A stretch of 64,000 bases of DNA, from NCBI GenBank assembly GCA_012932295.1, contig JAAONU010000016.1:17017530-17081529 (forward strand), given 5' to 3'. A program made the position numbers and the translations under genes. Source of the stretch: Cyclina sinensis. Taxonomy: Eukaryota > Mollusca > Bivalvia > Venerida > Veneridae. This document shows, piece after piece, positions 52,292-63,985 of this stretch; position 1 is the first letter of the stretch; each line of letters begins with the position of its first letter. The notes under the pieces were generated by a model. That model ran no database searches and was not told the DNA's origin. It saw only the letters and a program-made list of their open reading frames with translations.

Positions 52292-53151
52292 GTTTAATTC
52301 AGTCATAAGAATTCATATGCAGATATTTTAATGATAATTAAGTCCTGAAATTGCTATGCCAATAATATGAAAATCGTCGAGTTATAATTAATGTAATGGA
52401 CTTTAAATGCAATTATTTTAATTATTATTAAGAATTTATTTTGCTAACTTTCTCGTTTTATCTATATGCTTAACGTTTTATCTGTATGCTTAAACTTCTT
52501 CCTATTTTCAAATTTATTTTGATTTGGTCATATGCATGACACTTTAGTCATTGCAGATAAATGTTGACAAGCAAAACTTGTTTCTTTGCGCTAAAATTGG
52601 CCCTTTTAAGTAAAGGGGAATAACTGGAAAAAACTGTAAAAATGATAAACGCTCCCCATACCAGTGTCGACACTAGTTTATACAAAAAAAATAAGTCCGC
52701 AAACGTCGTTGTGATATTGATAGTGATATAGATGTTCCATTCCAAAATTAAAGGTAATTCTGAACATTTAAATGATGACCCTTGGTGTCAAAATACAAAG
52801 CAACTGTCAAAGCTCCAACATGGGGGTGAACTCGTTCTCTCCTCGTGTTTCTTGTGGTTGTATATTCCCACGCGGTAAAAATGGACGTTACACTGGGGAG
52901 GGAGCAGTTATTTTTTCTACGGCGACCTCTGTCGTAAAAATGCGGTCAGGTTCTCGGCTTCAAAATTATTATGAGAACAATCATATTTTGTTGCAATCAT
53001 TTTTATGAGGATCAGTATATGTTAGATAATGTTGGACTTTATATGCATATCTTTCTGGAAACGAATATACAAATGTATGTTTGATAATGGTTTTAGAAAG
53101 TTAGCAAAATACATTCTAATGATAATTCAAATAATTGCATATAAAGTACAT

Positions 53152-55003
53152 TAAAGGGGCTGTGCTCCAGATGACAAAAAAAAGAAAGTTTTCTTGTATT
53201 ATAAATTTCTTGTAATATTTATGACTAATGCTTAAAAAATAACTTACTGACAAAAAATAAGTCAAATAATTACATTATAAATTGATTTTTTTCCCTTTCA
53301 AAGTGCTATACCATAACGCGATGGTATAATTATATCGTATAAGATTTAAAGTACCGTATATTTCCGGCCATAAGTCTACTCCAGCCATAGGTCGAGGGTT
53401 AAAAGTTGCCCCAAAATCTGAGGTTTTGCTCTGGCTCCGTCTATAAGTCGAGGGGTGACCAGAGATGGATGGACAGGTGGTTAGAAACCTTCACTCTATG
53501 GAATTACATACTAGAAAACATCGGCCAAATACGGCCGTGGACTGTATCTCGAGCTAAATGCACGAGTTCTTTGTGTATTCTGTTCACTTTTAGACATGTA
53601 GAAATGAAAAAAAAAATGGAAAGGCACAGATTACTTTTTAAAAAAATGATTGTTTTATTAGTTTAATGCACACATTTCTTTGTTTTGTTAAAATATCAAT
53701 ATTTACTGTAATGCGCAACGAACGGTAATTAGTGCCGTACTAATTGATAACTTGAATTGTTGGCTTCTATGCGCGGCCAATTAACAGTAATCAGTAAACA
53801 AATTCAAACATAACAATTTATTTTCATTTATATCCTACTAAAATCATAATGATGCAAACATTTGCAAACATTACAACAAAACTGTGAATTAATTTTAACA
53901 GTTACTGATTTACCTACGTACGTTATCACGTAAATCCCGCACTATTTAAAATTAATTAGAATTGGAATCCAATAGAGTTTATGAACCAGGCTTCCAGTTT
54001 ATAATCCATAATGATATGAATTCAGTTTTTTTACATTTATAAATCAGCGTTAACAAGCGCAATAAAAGTGTCAAAAACTGAGAATAATTGAATCAATTTG
54101 TGTCTAACAGTTTATGTTGCCGCGACTCCGCCCACGCCGTCAATCAAACTTCCCTTCCATTTTCCTTGACCAACCACCGATCAATATTAGGTAGTGGCGG
54201 TCTCGATTCATGCGTCGGCTTTATGTCAGAGATCAAAGGAAAGACATCTGGCAATGGGTTTTCTGTTATTTACACACTTCAGACAGAGCAGACCGACACG
54301 TGACAGACTTCAAAGGGAAGGAAAAGGTGAAAATTTGGAGCAGATAATTACACATGTATGAAAGAGCCTGTTTACAAATAGAACATTAAAGGAAAAATGT
54401 TGTTAGCATGGACTTAAAAAAAAATCGTAACGGGCGTAACAAAAGAAGTGTAAGTTTTTGATAACTGGCAATTAGCATTAATGAATAACAGTTGCTGACA
54501 AGCAGTAATGGCTGCATTTGGTGGTCTGGATGTTTGCATTTTACGGCAATTCAGCAATTTTTCAAAGTTCTATAACCGATACATGCATGGGTTTGGGAGT
54601 GTCGTCGGTTGAAAAGTAATGAAAATTCGACGCTGGGCATGCGTAAAGCACCGTTATTGACCGGGAAGTGGAAAAAAATAAGGGTTGCATTTGATGCCTC
54701 AGCTATAAGTCGACCCCCCAACTTCAAAGTGAATATTTTGGTCCAAAAATCTCGTCTTATGGCCGGAAATATACGGTAAATATCTGTAATATCACATGCT
54801 GCGATAGTGGTGACAGTAAAAGCATTGTAAATATTTTGTTAACATGAGGGTCGGGAGTTCATATCAGGCGGGAGCGAAAATATTTTTTTATTCTATTTTG
54901 ACTTTTATAATCAGTTTTGAAGTAAAATATTATGATGTTATAATCTCAACTTATTTATGAAATTTTTTTTTTATGTCAAATCTGGAGTACAGCCTCTTTA
55001 AAT
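53152..55003. mobile_element. TTAA-flanked inverted-repeat element (level 2)
   Basis: Ends TTAAAGGGGCTGTGCTCCAG and (right, reverse complement) TTAAAGAGGCTGTACTCCAG, then TGACA-like sequence. TTAA on both sides fits a piggyBac/Kolobok-type target. It interrupts the right arm of the outer element. Confidence 0.7.
53352..54778. mobile_element. TA-flanked element with perfect 23-bp ends (level 3)
   Basis: TACCGTATATTTCCGGCCAT extends to a 23-bp end that is exactly inverted at 54756-54778. Subterminal TATAAGTCGAGG / TATAAGTCGACC motifs lie on both sides. 1427 bp without a transposase. The frame at 53406-53666 shows no signature. Confidence 0.8.
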
Positions 55004-55311
55004 TAATTATAACTCAACGATTTTCATATTATTGGTATAGTACATGTAGGCAAATCAAATGCTTAATCATTATGAAAATATCTGCATATGAATTCTAATG
55101 ACAGAATTATAAAAATCATACTAGTTTTCAATGGTTGCAACATTAAAAGTAGTGTTATAACTAAAATATCGCAATTTACATACAAATATGGATAATGCAC
55201 TTCTAAAAAGCAACATGGGAAATGAATTAGCAGCGTTGAAAAGAAATTGGCATATTGAAATAACAATTACAATAATGTGTGAAATGGCGGATATCCCCTT
55301 CCATACATAAT

Positions 55312-55738
55312 GGCTGTGGTCTGCAGCCTTCAGTTTAGAGTCTCACAGTAGAACATTAATGGTCCTCATAATATAAAGGCTGTGGTCTGCAGCCTTCAGT
55401 TTAGAGTCTCACAGTAGAACATTAATGGTCCTCATAATATAAAGGCTGTGGTCTGCAGCCTTCAGTCTAGAGTCTCACAGTAGAACATTAATGGTCCTCA
55501 TAATATAAAGGCTGTGGTCTGCAGCCTTCAGTTTAGAGTCTCACAGTAGAACATTAATGGTCCTCATAATATAAAGGCTGTGGTCTGCAGCCTTCAGTTT
55601 AGAGTCTCACAGTAGAACATTAATGGTCCTCATAATATAAAGGCTGTGGTCTGCAGCCTTCAGTCTAGAGTCTCACAGTAGAACATTAATGGTCCTCATA
55701 ATATAATGGCTGTGGTCTACAGCCTTCAGTTTAGAGTC
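55312..55738 (+). repeat. 66-bp minisatellite, 6.4 units
   Basis: GGCTGTGGTCTGCAGCCTTC starts at 55312, 55378, 55444, 55510, 55576, 55642 and 55708. Units are almost identical; the only common variant is AGTTTAGAG/AGTCTAGAG. Each unit contains the hairpin GGCTG-tggtctg-CAGCC. Confidence 0.95.
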
Positions 55739-56491
55739 GTGTGGACTTGGAGAATTTTTTTTCAAGCAAAAAAGTAAATTCTATAATAGCAGCAATATTA
55801 AATATACTATAAATTCTCTTTTAAATCACAAATTACATAAAATTAATAGAAAAATGTGTCATTATTATTAGTTTAAATTGAGAAACATTATCACATTACA
55901 GTTTGTGTTCTGAGTCATACTTTATTTAGCCTTTGTGTAAATTTGAAACTTTTAATTTATATTGAGCTATGGCCAAGAGGTGATGATGTGGTATTGAAAC
56001 ATAGGAAGATCTTATTTTCAAAGTCTTTTCAGTGGTTGAAATCCTAGTACAGGAACATTTATTTGAGATGATCATAATTGCCTCTCCTTTAATTCCTTAG
56101 AGAAAATAAATTACCGGTATTTTATAGTCTGTTGACATGTGTATTGTTGTAACATGTGTATTGTTCCTACATTGATTGTATTTGAAGTTTGCAAGGTATT
56201 TAAGTGTTGGAAAATATGGAACATGAGAATTCTGTAATTGAGAATTTTACAAGAGATCAAATTCTTTTTCTAAAAGATAACACATTTCATCTGATGTATA
56301 GAATTTAAAGGTCATGCGGCACAAATTTTTGACCTAGAAATTGAGCGGAATATATATATTTAACTGTGACAGTTTTACAAAACTCCGCAGGTAATTTTCA
56401 TTTTAAAGATATTCTTATAGCAAATGAAAATCCTTATTTTACGAATTTGGTCTCGCGTACCTGTCACGCTCGAAACCGGAAGTGATGCAGA
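55739..56491. other. AT-rich sequence without recognised gene
   Basis: No repeat or coding signal recognised; ends at the direct repeat starting TTTATCCCTTGCCACTTG. Confidence 0.4.
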
Positions 56492-56680
56492 TTTATCCCT
56501 TGCCACTTGACACAGCTGCCTGGACTGTTAACAATTAAAAATCATTCAAAAATTATGATGGAAAGTGAAAATGAAATGAAATGACTGAAAATAGTAAAAA
56601 AAAAAAAATAAAAGAAAATTAACAAGTAAAGCTAACATCATGAATATTCATTGAAGATTTTTTAAATAAATAATTTGAAA
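56492..56680 (+). repeat. Direct repeat, left copy
   Basis: TTTATCCCTTGCCACTTGAC through GCTAACATCATGAATATTCA recurs at 63809-63985 in the same orientation with small indels in A runs. Confidence 0.9.
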
Positions 56681-56720
56681 TTTTGATGGAAGTATGAAGC
56701 CAATGAGCAAAATTTATATA

Positions 56721-57245
56721 GAGATAGATAGATAGATAGATGTTTATTCAGGTTAAACACACACTTATAAACAAGTATATCTCAATGTACAAGAAAATTC
56801 AAAGCAAAATAAAAAACAAAAACAGTCGTCGGATTGCTGTTGATCAGCATCAGTGATTCTAAAAACTGCCATAAAATTATTGTAATAGTACAATTCGACA
56901 TTGGGAAAAACACAAAAGTGCGGCCATTAAAATGAGCTTAAAAAAGCGTATCACCTCAAATTAGATTTGAAGGGAACAGATCAGCAACTACCTCACATTT
57001 AAAATGTAGAAATTGACTGCTTATAACTTATCACAGTAGTTACAAATATCACATTATCAGAAGCTAATATTTAAGTATATTATAGAAACAGTATGTAACA
57101 TCATTAAGAGTATATTGAACAATGAAAGGAGCAAAATGGAAATACTTGAAGTGTATAGTGTGTAAAAACCTAGGATGGCCCATGAAAGCCCGAAGGTTTA
57201 TTTCCAATTGGGTCCTTGGATTAATACTTACTATATGGAACTACA
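56721..57245 (-). mobile_element. LINE 3' end with (ATCT)n tail, minus strand
   Basis: Read on the minus strand, GACCCAATTGGAAATAAACC leads through noncoding sequence to CTGAATAAACATCTATCTAT, a polyadenylation-like signal followed by a tetranucleotide tail at 56741-56721. Such tails mark the 3' ends of several mollusc non-LTR elements. No RT sequence is kept. Confidence 0.5.
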
Positions 57246-58046
57246 AAACAACAGAAAATAAATAAAGAAAAAAAAAAGACTAAATAAACAACAGACCAAA
57301 GATTTTGGAGTCTGGAAGTTACACAGGGCTAGCTCTGGGTCAAAATTTGCTTGATGGTAGGGTGACAATTGCCAATTTAGGGCTATATTTTATGGGGTAA
57401 CCCACCCATAAAAGCTTACAAAACTTGTTATATACCAAAATGTTCAGCATAGTCTAAAGTTTATCAGACTGCCAGCATAAATTGGAATAACTTACAGCAT
57501 TCTTCAAAATCCAAGATGGCTGCCAAGATGGCCGCCAAAATGCAAAAAATGGGTTCTTACATTTATGTCAGTAAGAGGATGTCAAATTTTGCGATTAATG
57601 GTGTTGTTTTAGTTTTTATGATAAGAATCACAATAAGTTTATCAGATAGTAAATTTTTATTTGGAGAATACTCAAATATATTAAAAGAATGGTCTAATAT
57701 ACACAAAAAATGGACAAAATTTTGGGGTAGAGGTGATATTTTCTCTAAAGAATAAATTCTATGTAATATTTCATTTTTAGGTGTTTTTTATATATCAACA
57801 ATAAAACAGAAGTAGAATTATCTCACATTATGGTGTGCATTTATTGCAAATTTTGATACTATATACAATTTAAAGTGGGTGGGGTAAATCTAAACGCAAT
57901 TTACATGTACACATATTGTTCATATTATACCATTTGCTTTTGAGATTTTGAAGTATTTTCTTCTTTTGTACAAAACATTGTTTCAATTGCTATAAGGCCT
58001 ATAATGTCCATGCCATAAACTACATTTATCACATTCAATATGCAAT

Positions 58047-58422
58047 GGGGGACAGTAGTGGATTATCTACCCTGAATATTCTCTAATATTAGTTTGGTCC
58101 TTCCATTTGGATTCATCTGCTTTCATCGCTATTTTCTCTTTTGGTATGGTAATAATGAAGCTTAATTATTTGCAACAATGGTAGTCAGATTAAACATATT
58201 TTTAGCAACATGTTTTGCTAACACCATAAAGGTTGTTTTTTGTTAAACTTCATTTTTAATTTAATTTATAAATGACATTTTTCACAACTAAAAGTCAAGA
58301 CTATCACAAACAGAAACAAGGATAAAGTCAGAGGATTCCAACTGAAAGGACCAAAGTGCTATTTGGTCTACCTTTGATGTTATCTGAGTAAGGGAGATAA
58401 TTTTTTATCAGTACTGTCCCTC
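58047..58422. mobile_element. 376-bp insertion in the left palindrome arm only
   Basis: It is absent from the right arm, where CAATATGCAATTAAAA is uninterrupted. Ends GGGGGACAGTA and TACTGTCCCTC are inverted repeats; the duplicated target appears to be the dinucleotide AT. Confidence 0.65.
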
Positions 58423-59461
58423 ATTAAAATCAAAAGTGTTTGGGGTAAATCTTAATGCACTTTACATGTGCACATAGTGTTCAAGCATACTTATTGGATG
58501 CCATTTGGTACAGACATATTTTATTTCTTGCACAGCATTATTTGCTCTTAGTCTAATATTTCATATACGTAAACATAAACCACGTTTACCATAATATACA
58601 AATCTGATTTCATATATTCTTACTTAGCATGGGAAGGAGTTCATAGAAATAATAGCAATTATCGACAAGTAAAAATGTGTTATTGCACTTCCCTTTGTGT
58701 CAAGAATGAATTGTTTGAAATTGCTAGCTTTCATTTATTTAGCAAATAAATTCACAATTATATACTTCCACCAGGTTAAATTCAATTTTTACTATCAATC
58801 TTCTTTACTATCATCTGTGTCAAATCTCATCATCAGTTTCATCATCATCTTTGGATATGAGACTCTGACAGACTGCTTTATTATCTTGTAATGAGCCGCA
58901 GTAGTCACAAGCTGTTGTGCAGGGCTGTTAATATGTTTGACATATACAGTCTTCGCTACAAGAGTTTTCACCAGTGCACACCATGTCACTAAATAGTTCA
59001 GGGGGTGAACATGGCTGAGACATCAGTTGAGGTGAATAAAATCTCTTGCCATCTCTGATATACCTGCAGCCTAGTGGGTTTGGTTCTGTCTGTGGATTTT
59101 ATGCATTTCACCAAAGAAATAGCTGATATGCACACCTAAGCAGGTGTAGCAGTATGCTGTCATTTGTTGGTGGCAGTCTCCGGGGTTTGATTCAAGACTT
59201 GCTAGAGATTGCCATCAACAATTGACAGCATACTGCTACACCTGCTTAGGTGTGCATATCAGCTATTTCTTTGGTGAAATGCATTAAATCCAAGGACAAA
59301 ACCAAACCCACTAGGCTGCGGGTACTAGTACATTAGAGATATTGGCAAGGGATTTTATTCACCTCAATTGATGTCTCAGCCATGTACACCTCCTGAACTC
59401 TTGAGTGACATATGGTGTGCACTTGTGAAAACTCTTGTAGCGAAGACTGTATATGTCAAAC

Positions 59462-61315
59462 CAGGGCCTTAATTGAGAGGGAACGGACACTCAAAAATTT
59501 CGAAAATATGGTGTTGCGCGCATGCGCAGTCGGTTCTTTATAAATACATGAATGGCGGATAGTATATGTTGTTGCTTAAAGTAAAGTATAAACTAATGCC
59601 GAAAAAACAACTTTAAGTAAGAAATTGCTGTACGAATTATAGCTGAACTAGTCAAATAAAATTTTCCCATGTTGTTTTGATCGTTTGGTTTGTTATTTTT
59701 CAATGCAGCTTTTGCTTCAAAAACAAAAATATCAATACTTAAATGGAATCGTTTTCCAAAATGGTGGAAAGTATGTATAAATTCTTGTTTTCTGGTTAAC
59801 TTTAGGGGGTAATCGGATGAAAACAGAGTTACAAAATATGATGGCATTTGATGGAAGTTGATAAATTGACATAGAACTGAGTACATAGAACTTTACAATG
59901 TATTTATTCCTATATCTGTGTTTGTTTATGAAATAGAGCACCGTAAATATAGCAGTTTGGTTGAAAATACAGTCATTTAGTGATCATCAACGTACTGAAT
60001 TTCGGTGGTATCAGTGCTTACAGACTTGATAAAAACACTAAATATAAACTGCATCGCACTCTACTTGGCTGATATTTGGATCTGGATATAAGGTTTCCAG
60101 CCTTCTCTTAACATTAACTTCATAATGGACAGCTTATTATTGTGCTTTCATCAATTTGAGACAGATTTTTTACAAAAAGAGAGAAAAAATTTATGACTTG
60201 TTGTAATTTACTCGACCGCTTGCAAATAAAACTTCTGTTTTTTGTTGAAGAAGTAATTAATTTTGTTTAAAAGGTGAATGTTTCTTCTTTCTTACAAATT
60301 AAAAATTTTGAAAATCAACTTATAATTGTCAAAAAGACCGATATTTGTGTAAAGTAGGTGCGAGCATTGCATGCCATCTTTACGCTAACAAACAGTAGAA
60401 ACATGTAATTATAAAAAGGAGAGCAAAACATATTGAGTTGCTGCCTTTTACTCGCCAGCTTGCAAGGAAATGGAGTGAAAAAAAAGATATTTAAAAAGTC
60501 AATGTTTCTTCTTTCTTACAAATTTCAGATTATGAAAATCAACCCATTATTGACAAAAAGGCCGATGTTTTTGTAAACAAGGTGCATTCCAACTTCCCAC
60601 TAACTAGCAATAGATTATCAATTATCGATCGATTTTCTATTTAGTATTAAGGAAATAGATTTTAAGTTTGAGTGCTCTACCGTCAAATATAGCACAGTGT
60701 TGAGTTCAGATGCGTATTAATTTAATCACAAAGGCCATAGGCCATAGGCCTGAGTGATTAAATAATAACCTATCTGAACAAAATACCGTGCTATAACGAC
60801 GGTAGAGCACTCAAAATCTATCTCCATTCTAACAAATATGTATAGTAATAATGACACAATTATGTGCACTACTTATCATGTCATTTTTTACAGTAACTGT
60901 CCCTGACAGGCTATTCTGTTTACCTCTCTATTCTTTCCCCACGTGAAAATGAAAACAACAAGGTCATTTTAGCTTTTTAGTCAATTATTTACGTTTAAAC
61001 AAATATGTATAATTTATCATAGATGAACATCAAAAGAAGATATTATGGACCATAACAATATTTCACTATAAAAATATTTTAAAACAGTTATAGCTTTATA
61101 ATGACAAATAGGAACAGCCGAAAGTAGTATGCAGTGACATCAGCAGGCGCACGCTTTTATTCAGAATTCTGTACTGTATATGCTTTATCACGCTAAATTC
61201 CTTCTTTGTTTTTTGTTGGCGAATTGCGGATAGTGTTGGAATATAGGATATACAGGTGAACGCGCGACAGCATATTCTGGTTATTCTTTCGATAGATATG
61301 GAGTGTCCATTCCCC
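59462..61315. mobile_element. 1854-bp insertion in the right palindrome arm
   Basis: The palindrome predicts GTCAAACATATTAAC, but GTCAAAC ends at 59461 and ATATTAAC resumes at 61316. Near the ends GGGAACGGACACTC and GAGTGTCCATTCCCC are inverted repeats. There is no clear target duplication and no transposase. It includes a 235-bp imperfect direct duplication (near 60190-60370 and 60415-60590) and a foldback at 60651-60824. Confidence 0.6.
60651..60824. repeat. 174-bp foldback element inside the insertion
   Basis: GAGTGCTCTACCGTC with ATATAGCAC and GTGCTATAACGACGGTAGAG are inverted; outer GGAAATAGATTTTAA pairs with AAAATCTATCTCC. The loop is GGCCATAGGCCATAGGCC. Confidence 0.75.
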
Positions 61316-62520
61316 ATATTAACAGCCCTGCACACAGCTTGTGACTGCCATAGCTCACTACAAGATAATGAAGCAGCCTAACAGAATCTCTTCACAATGT
61401 TGGCAAGCATATCCATAGATGATGATGTAATTGCTGATGAGATTTGACACAGATGATGATTGATAGTAAAAATTGAATTTTACCTGGTGGAAGTATATAA
61501 TTGTGAATTTATTTGCTATATAAATGAAAGCTAGCAATTTCAAACAATTCATTCTTGACACAAAAGGAAGTGCAATAACACATTTTTACTTGTCGATAAT
61601 TGCTATTATTTCTATGAATTCTTCCCGTGCTAAGTAAGAATATATGAAATCAAATTTTTATATTATGGTTAATGTGGTTTATGCTTATGTATATGAAATA
61701 TTAGACATTATAGCAAATGATGTTGTGCAAGAAAAAAAAATATGTCTGTACCAAATGCCATCCAATATGTAAACTTGAACACTGTGCACATGTGAAGTGC
61801 ATTAAGAGTTAACCCAAACACTTCTGATTTTAATTGCATATTGAATGTGATAAATGTAGTTTATGGCATAGACATTATAGGCTTTACAGCAATTGAAACA
61901 ATGTTTTGTACAAAAGAAGAAAATACTTAAAAACCTCAAAAGCAAATGGTATAATATGAACAATATGTGTACGTGTAAATTGCGTTTAGATTTACCCCAC
62001 CCACTTTAAATTGTATATAGTATCAAAATTTGCAATAAATGCACACCATAATGTGAGATAATTCTACTTCTGTTTTATTGTTGATATATAAAACACCTAA
62101 AATATAAAATATTATTTAGAATTTTTTATTCCTAAGTGAAAATATCACCTCTACCCCAAAATATCTGTCCATTTTTTGTGTATATTCAACCATTTTTTTA
62201 ATATATTTGAGTATTGTCTAAATAAAACTTTACTATCTGATAAACTTATTATGAGTCTTATCATAAATGCTAAAAGAACACCATAAATTGCAAAATTTGA
62301 CATCTTCTTACTGACATAAATGAAAGAGCACATTTTTTTACATGTCGGCGGCCATCTTGGCAGCCATCTTGGATTTTGAAGAACGCTGTGAGTTATGCCA
62401 ATTTATGCTGGCAGTCTAATAAACTTCAGACTATGCCGAACATTTTGGTATATGACAAGTTTTGTAAGCTTTTATGGGTGGGTACCCTAATTCTGAGGGC
62501 CAGATTGTCACCCTACCATG

Positions 62521-63608
62521 AGCCAAATATATTTTCGACGCGAAAAAGGGGGTGGGTGAATTTGAATTTTCATTGGTAAATGGTGCTCTCTGAGGCACTT
62601 TGAACCATTATCCTCTTTGATTATTAGATGAGTAAAATGACTCAGATTAAAACAATTGGTGTTTTCCTACAAAAAAATAAGCACAAATCAATATAAATAA
62701 AATAATTTATTTATCATAATATTTTTATGCACTGTAACAAATCAAAGTACATGATATTTACATATGATACAAGCTAATGCAGAGCCACAAGAATTGAGGA
62801 TCATATGTTAACCAAGAATTGCCATTTTTCCAAGTATCTAAAAAATTTCTAGCTGTGTTTGATTTCATTTTTAGGAGTTGAAGTTGAACTGTCTAAATCA
62901 AGATTACGTTTTGGTGCCATTTTTGATTTTTTGCATAAATTTATTTTATGCCTATCTGATTAGCCTCTGTAAAAATTCAGTATAAACCTTTGTACATTTG
63001 CTCAAAAATACCTTTCATAATTACCTTTACTGACAATGAAAATTAAAAGAAACGTATCGAAAACGTGTGAAAGAATTTATTCCAGTTGCTACCAAATATT
63101 TCCACTTAATCCCATCAACCGCATTATTTATCCTTTAAAAAGTTAAGTGCCGACGATGATCACTTGATTGAGCCGCTGTTTGTAAAACAATCATCCGTGA
63201 TTATTGACTATGGTCGAGCTAATTGGTTCACGAACAACTTGACACATATTTAATCTGTTTATTGCCACAAACTTGACACATGCATATTACCGGATATTAC
63301 AACACGTGGACTGCGTCTATTGATTTATTACTAGTTTACCGCTATTGATGTCGGAAAACTAGTCAACCGCCTCGATCTGAGCTAAACATTCTATTTTTTG
63401 ACTCGGGGATTTCCCAAAATGTAGGAAGTCATACTTTTAGCGTGTTTTCGCCAATCTTGATTTTTTTGAGCCAATTTTCGCAATTTGGAGCCATTGGCAC
63501 CGTTGGCGAACGCCAGCGCGAGCCCTGTTACATGTTTAAGTTTCTATAATATACTTGCCATGATGACTTGATGAACATAATTATATCTACATGTATAAGC
63601 AACTATTG
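62521..63608. other. Sequence without recognised gene
   Basis: 63395-63530 resembles dispersed repeat ends (GCGAAAACACGC-like sequence read on the minus strand, ending CAGGGCTCGCGCTGGC). No coding signal seen. Confidence 0.35.
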
Positions 63609-63821
63609 TCATACATACGCTATACCTAACAGATGTTTCTTAACAGCCCTTTTGAAAATATATTTCTTATCTATTTTCTTTATAGAGTCTGGCAGTTCAT
63701 TCCAATCTTTTATTGCACTATAATAGAAAGTACCATTTTCTTTGCCATGACATTTGGGCACTCTGAAATTGTATGTATTGGCTCTTCTGAAATTGTATGT
63801 ATTGGCTTTATCCCTTGCCAC
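63609..63821 (-). pseudogene. LINE reverse transcriptase C-terminal tail
   Basis: The minus strand reads NTYNFRVPKCHGKENGTFYY, then SAIKDWNELPDSIKK and FKRAVKKHLLG, the standard last residues of non-LTR reverse transcriptases (F-Y-A--WN-LP--I, F----K--L). The segment RANTYNF occurs twice because of a 24-bp duplication. The RT core is missing; the fragment stops where the direct repeat 63809-63985 starts. Confidence 0.7.
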
Positions 63822-63985
63822 TTGACACAGCTGCCTGGACTGTTAACAATTAAAATCATTCAAAATTATGATGGAAAGTGAAAATGAAATGAAATGACTG
63901 AAAATAGTAAAAAAAAAAAGAAATAGAAAAAAAAATTAACAATTTAAGCTAACATCATGAATATACATTGAAGATTTTTAACCAG
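63809..63985 (+). repeat. Direct repeat, right copy
   Basis: Matches 56492-56680 from TTTATCCCTTGCCACTTGAC to CATTGAAGATTTTT; after that the two diverge. Confidence 0.9.

Larger units (their letters stand above)
52302..55104. mobile_element. Outer inverted-repeat element (level 1 of a nest)
   Basis: Left arm 52302-52463 (GAATTCATATGCAGATATTT, AATATGAAAATCGTCGAGTT, TTTGCTAACTTTC) is the reverse complement of a right arm split into 53088-53151 and 55004-55104. The split is exactly where the level-2 element sits. No coding frame. Confidence 0.75.
57351..62520. repeat. Giant palindrome (foldback element) with two insertions
   Basis: Left arm 57351-59180 and right arm 59205-62520 are reverse complements around a 24-base loop. 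Matching landmarks: GATGGTAGGGTGACAATTG with CAGATTGTCACCCTACCATG; CCAAGATGGCTGCCAAGATG with ATCTTGGCAGCCATCTTGG. After removing insertions 58047-58422 (left) and 59462-61315 (right), both outer arms are 1205 bp. No intact coding frame. Confidence 0.88.

Noticed and set aside
53406..53666. Open frame in the level-3 TA element as a transposase
   Set aside because: No DDE/D motif or helix-turn-helix; too short and located next to the element end.
57516..57755. Open frame beginning MAAKMAAKMQKMG
   Set aside because: Its counterpart in the inverted arm (62151-62333) is not conserved as a reading frame; the start comes from the repeated CCAAGATGGC motif.
57323..63530. A 6.2-kb hAT element with CAGGGCT...AGCCCTG ends
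   Set aside because: The ends look hAT-like, but the flanks share only an offset TTACA and not an 8-bp duplication; the palindrome explains the interior better.
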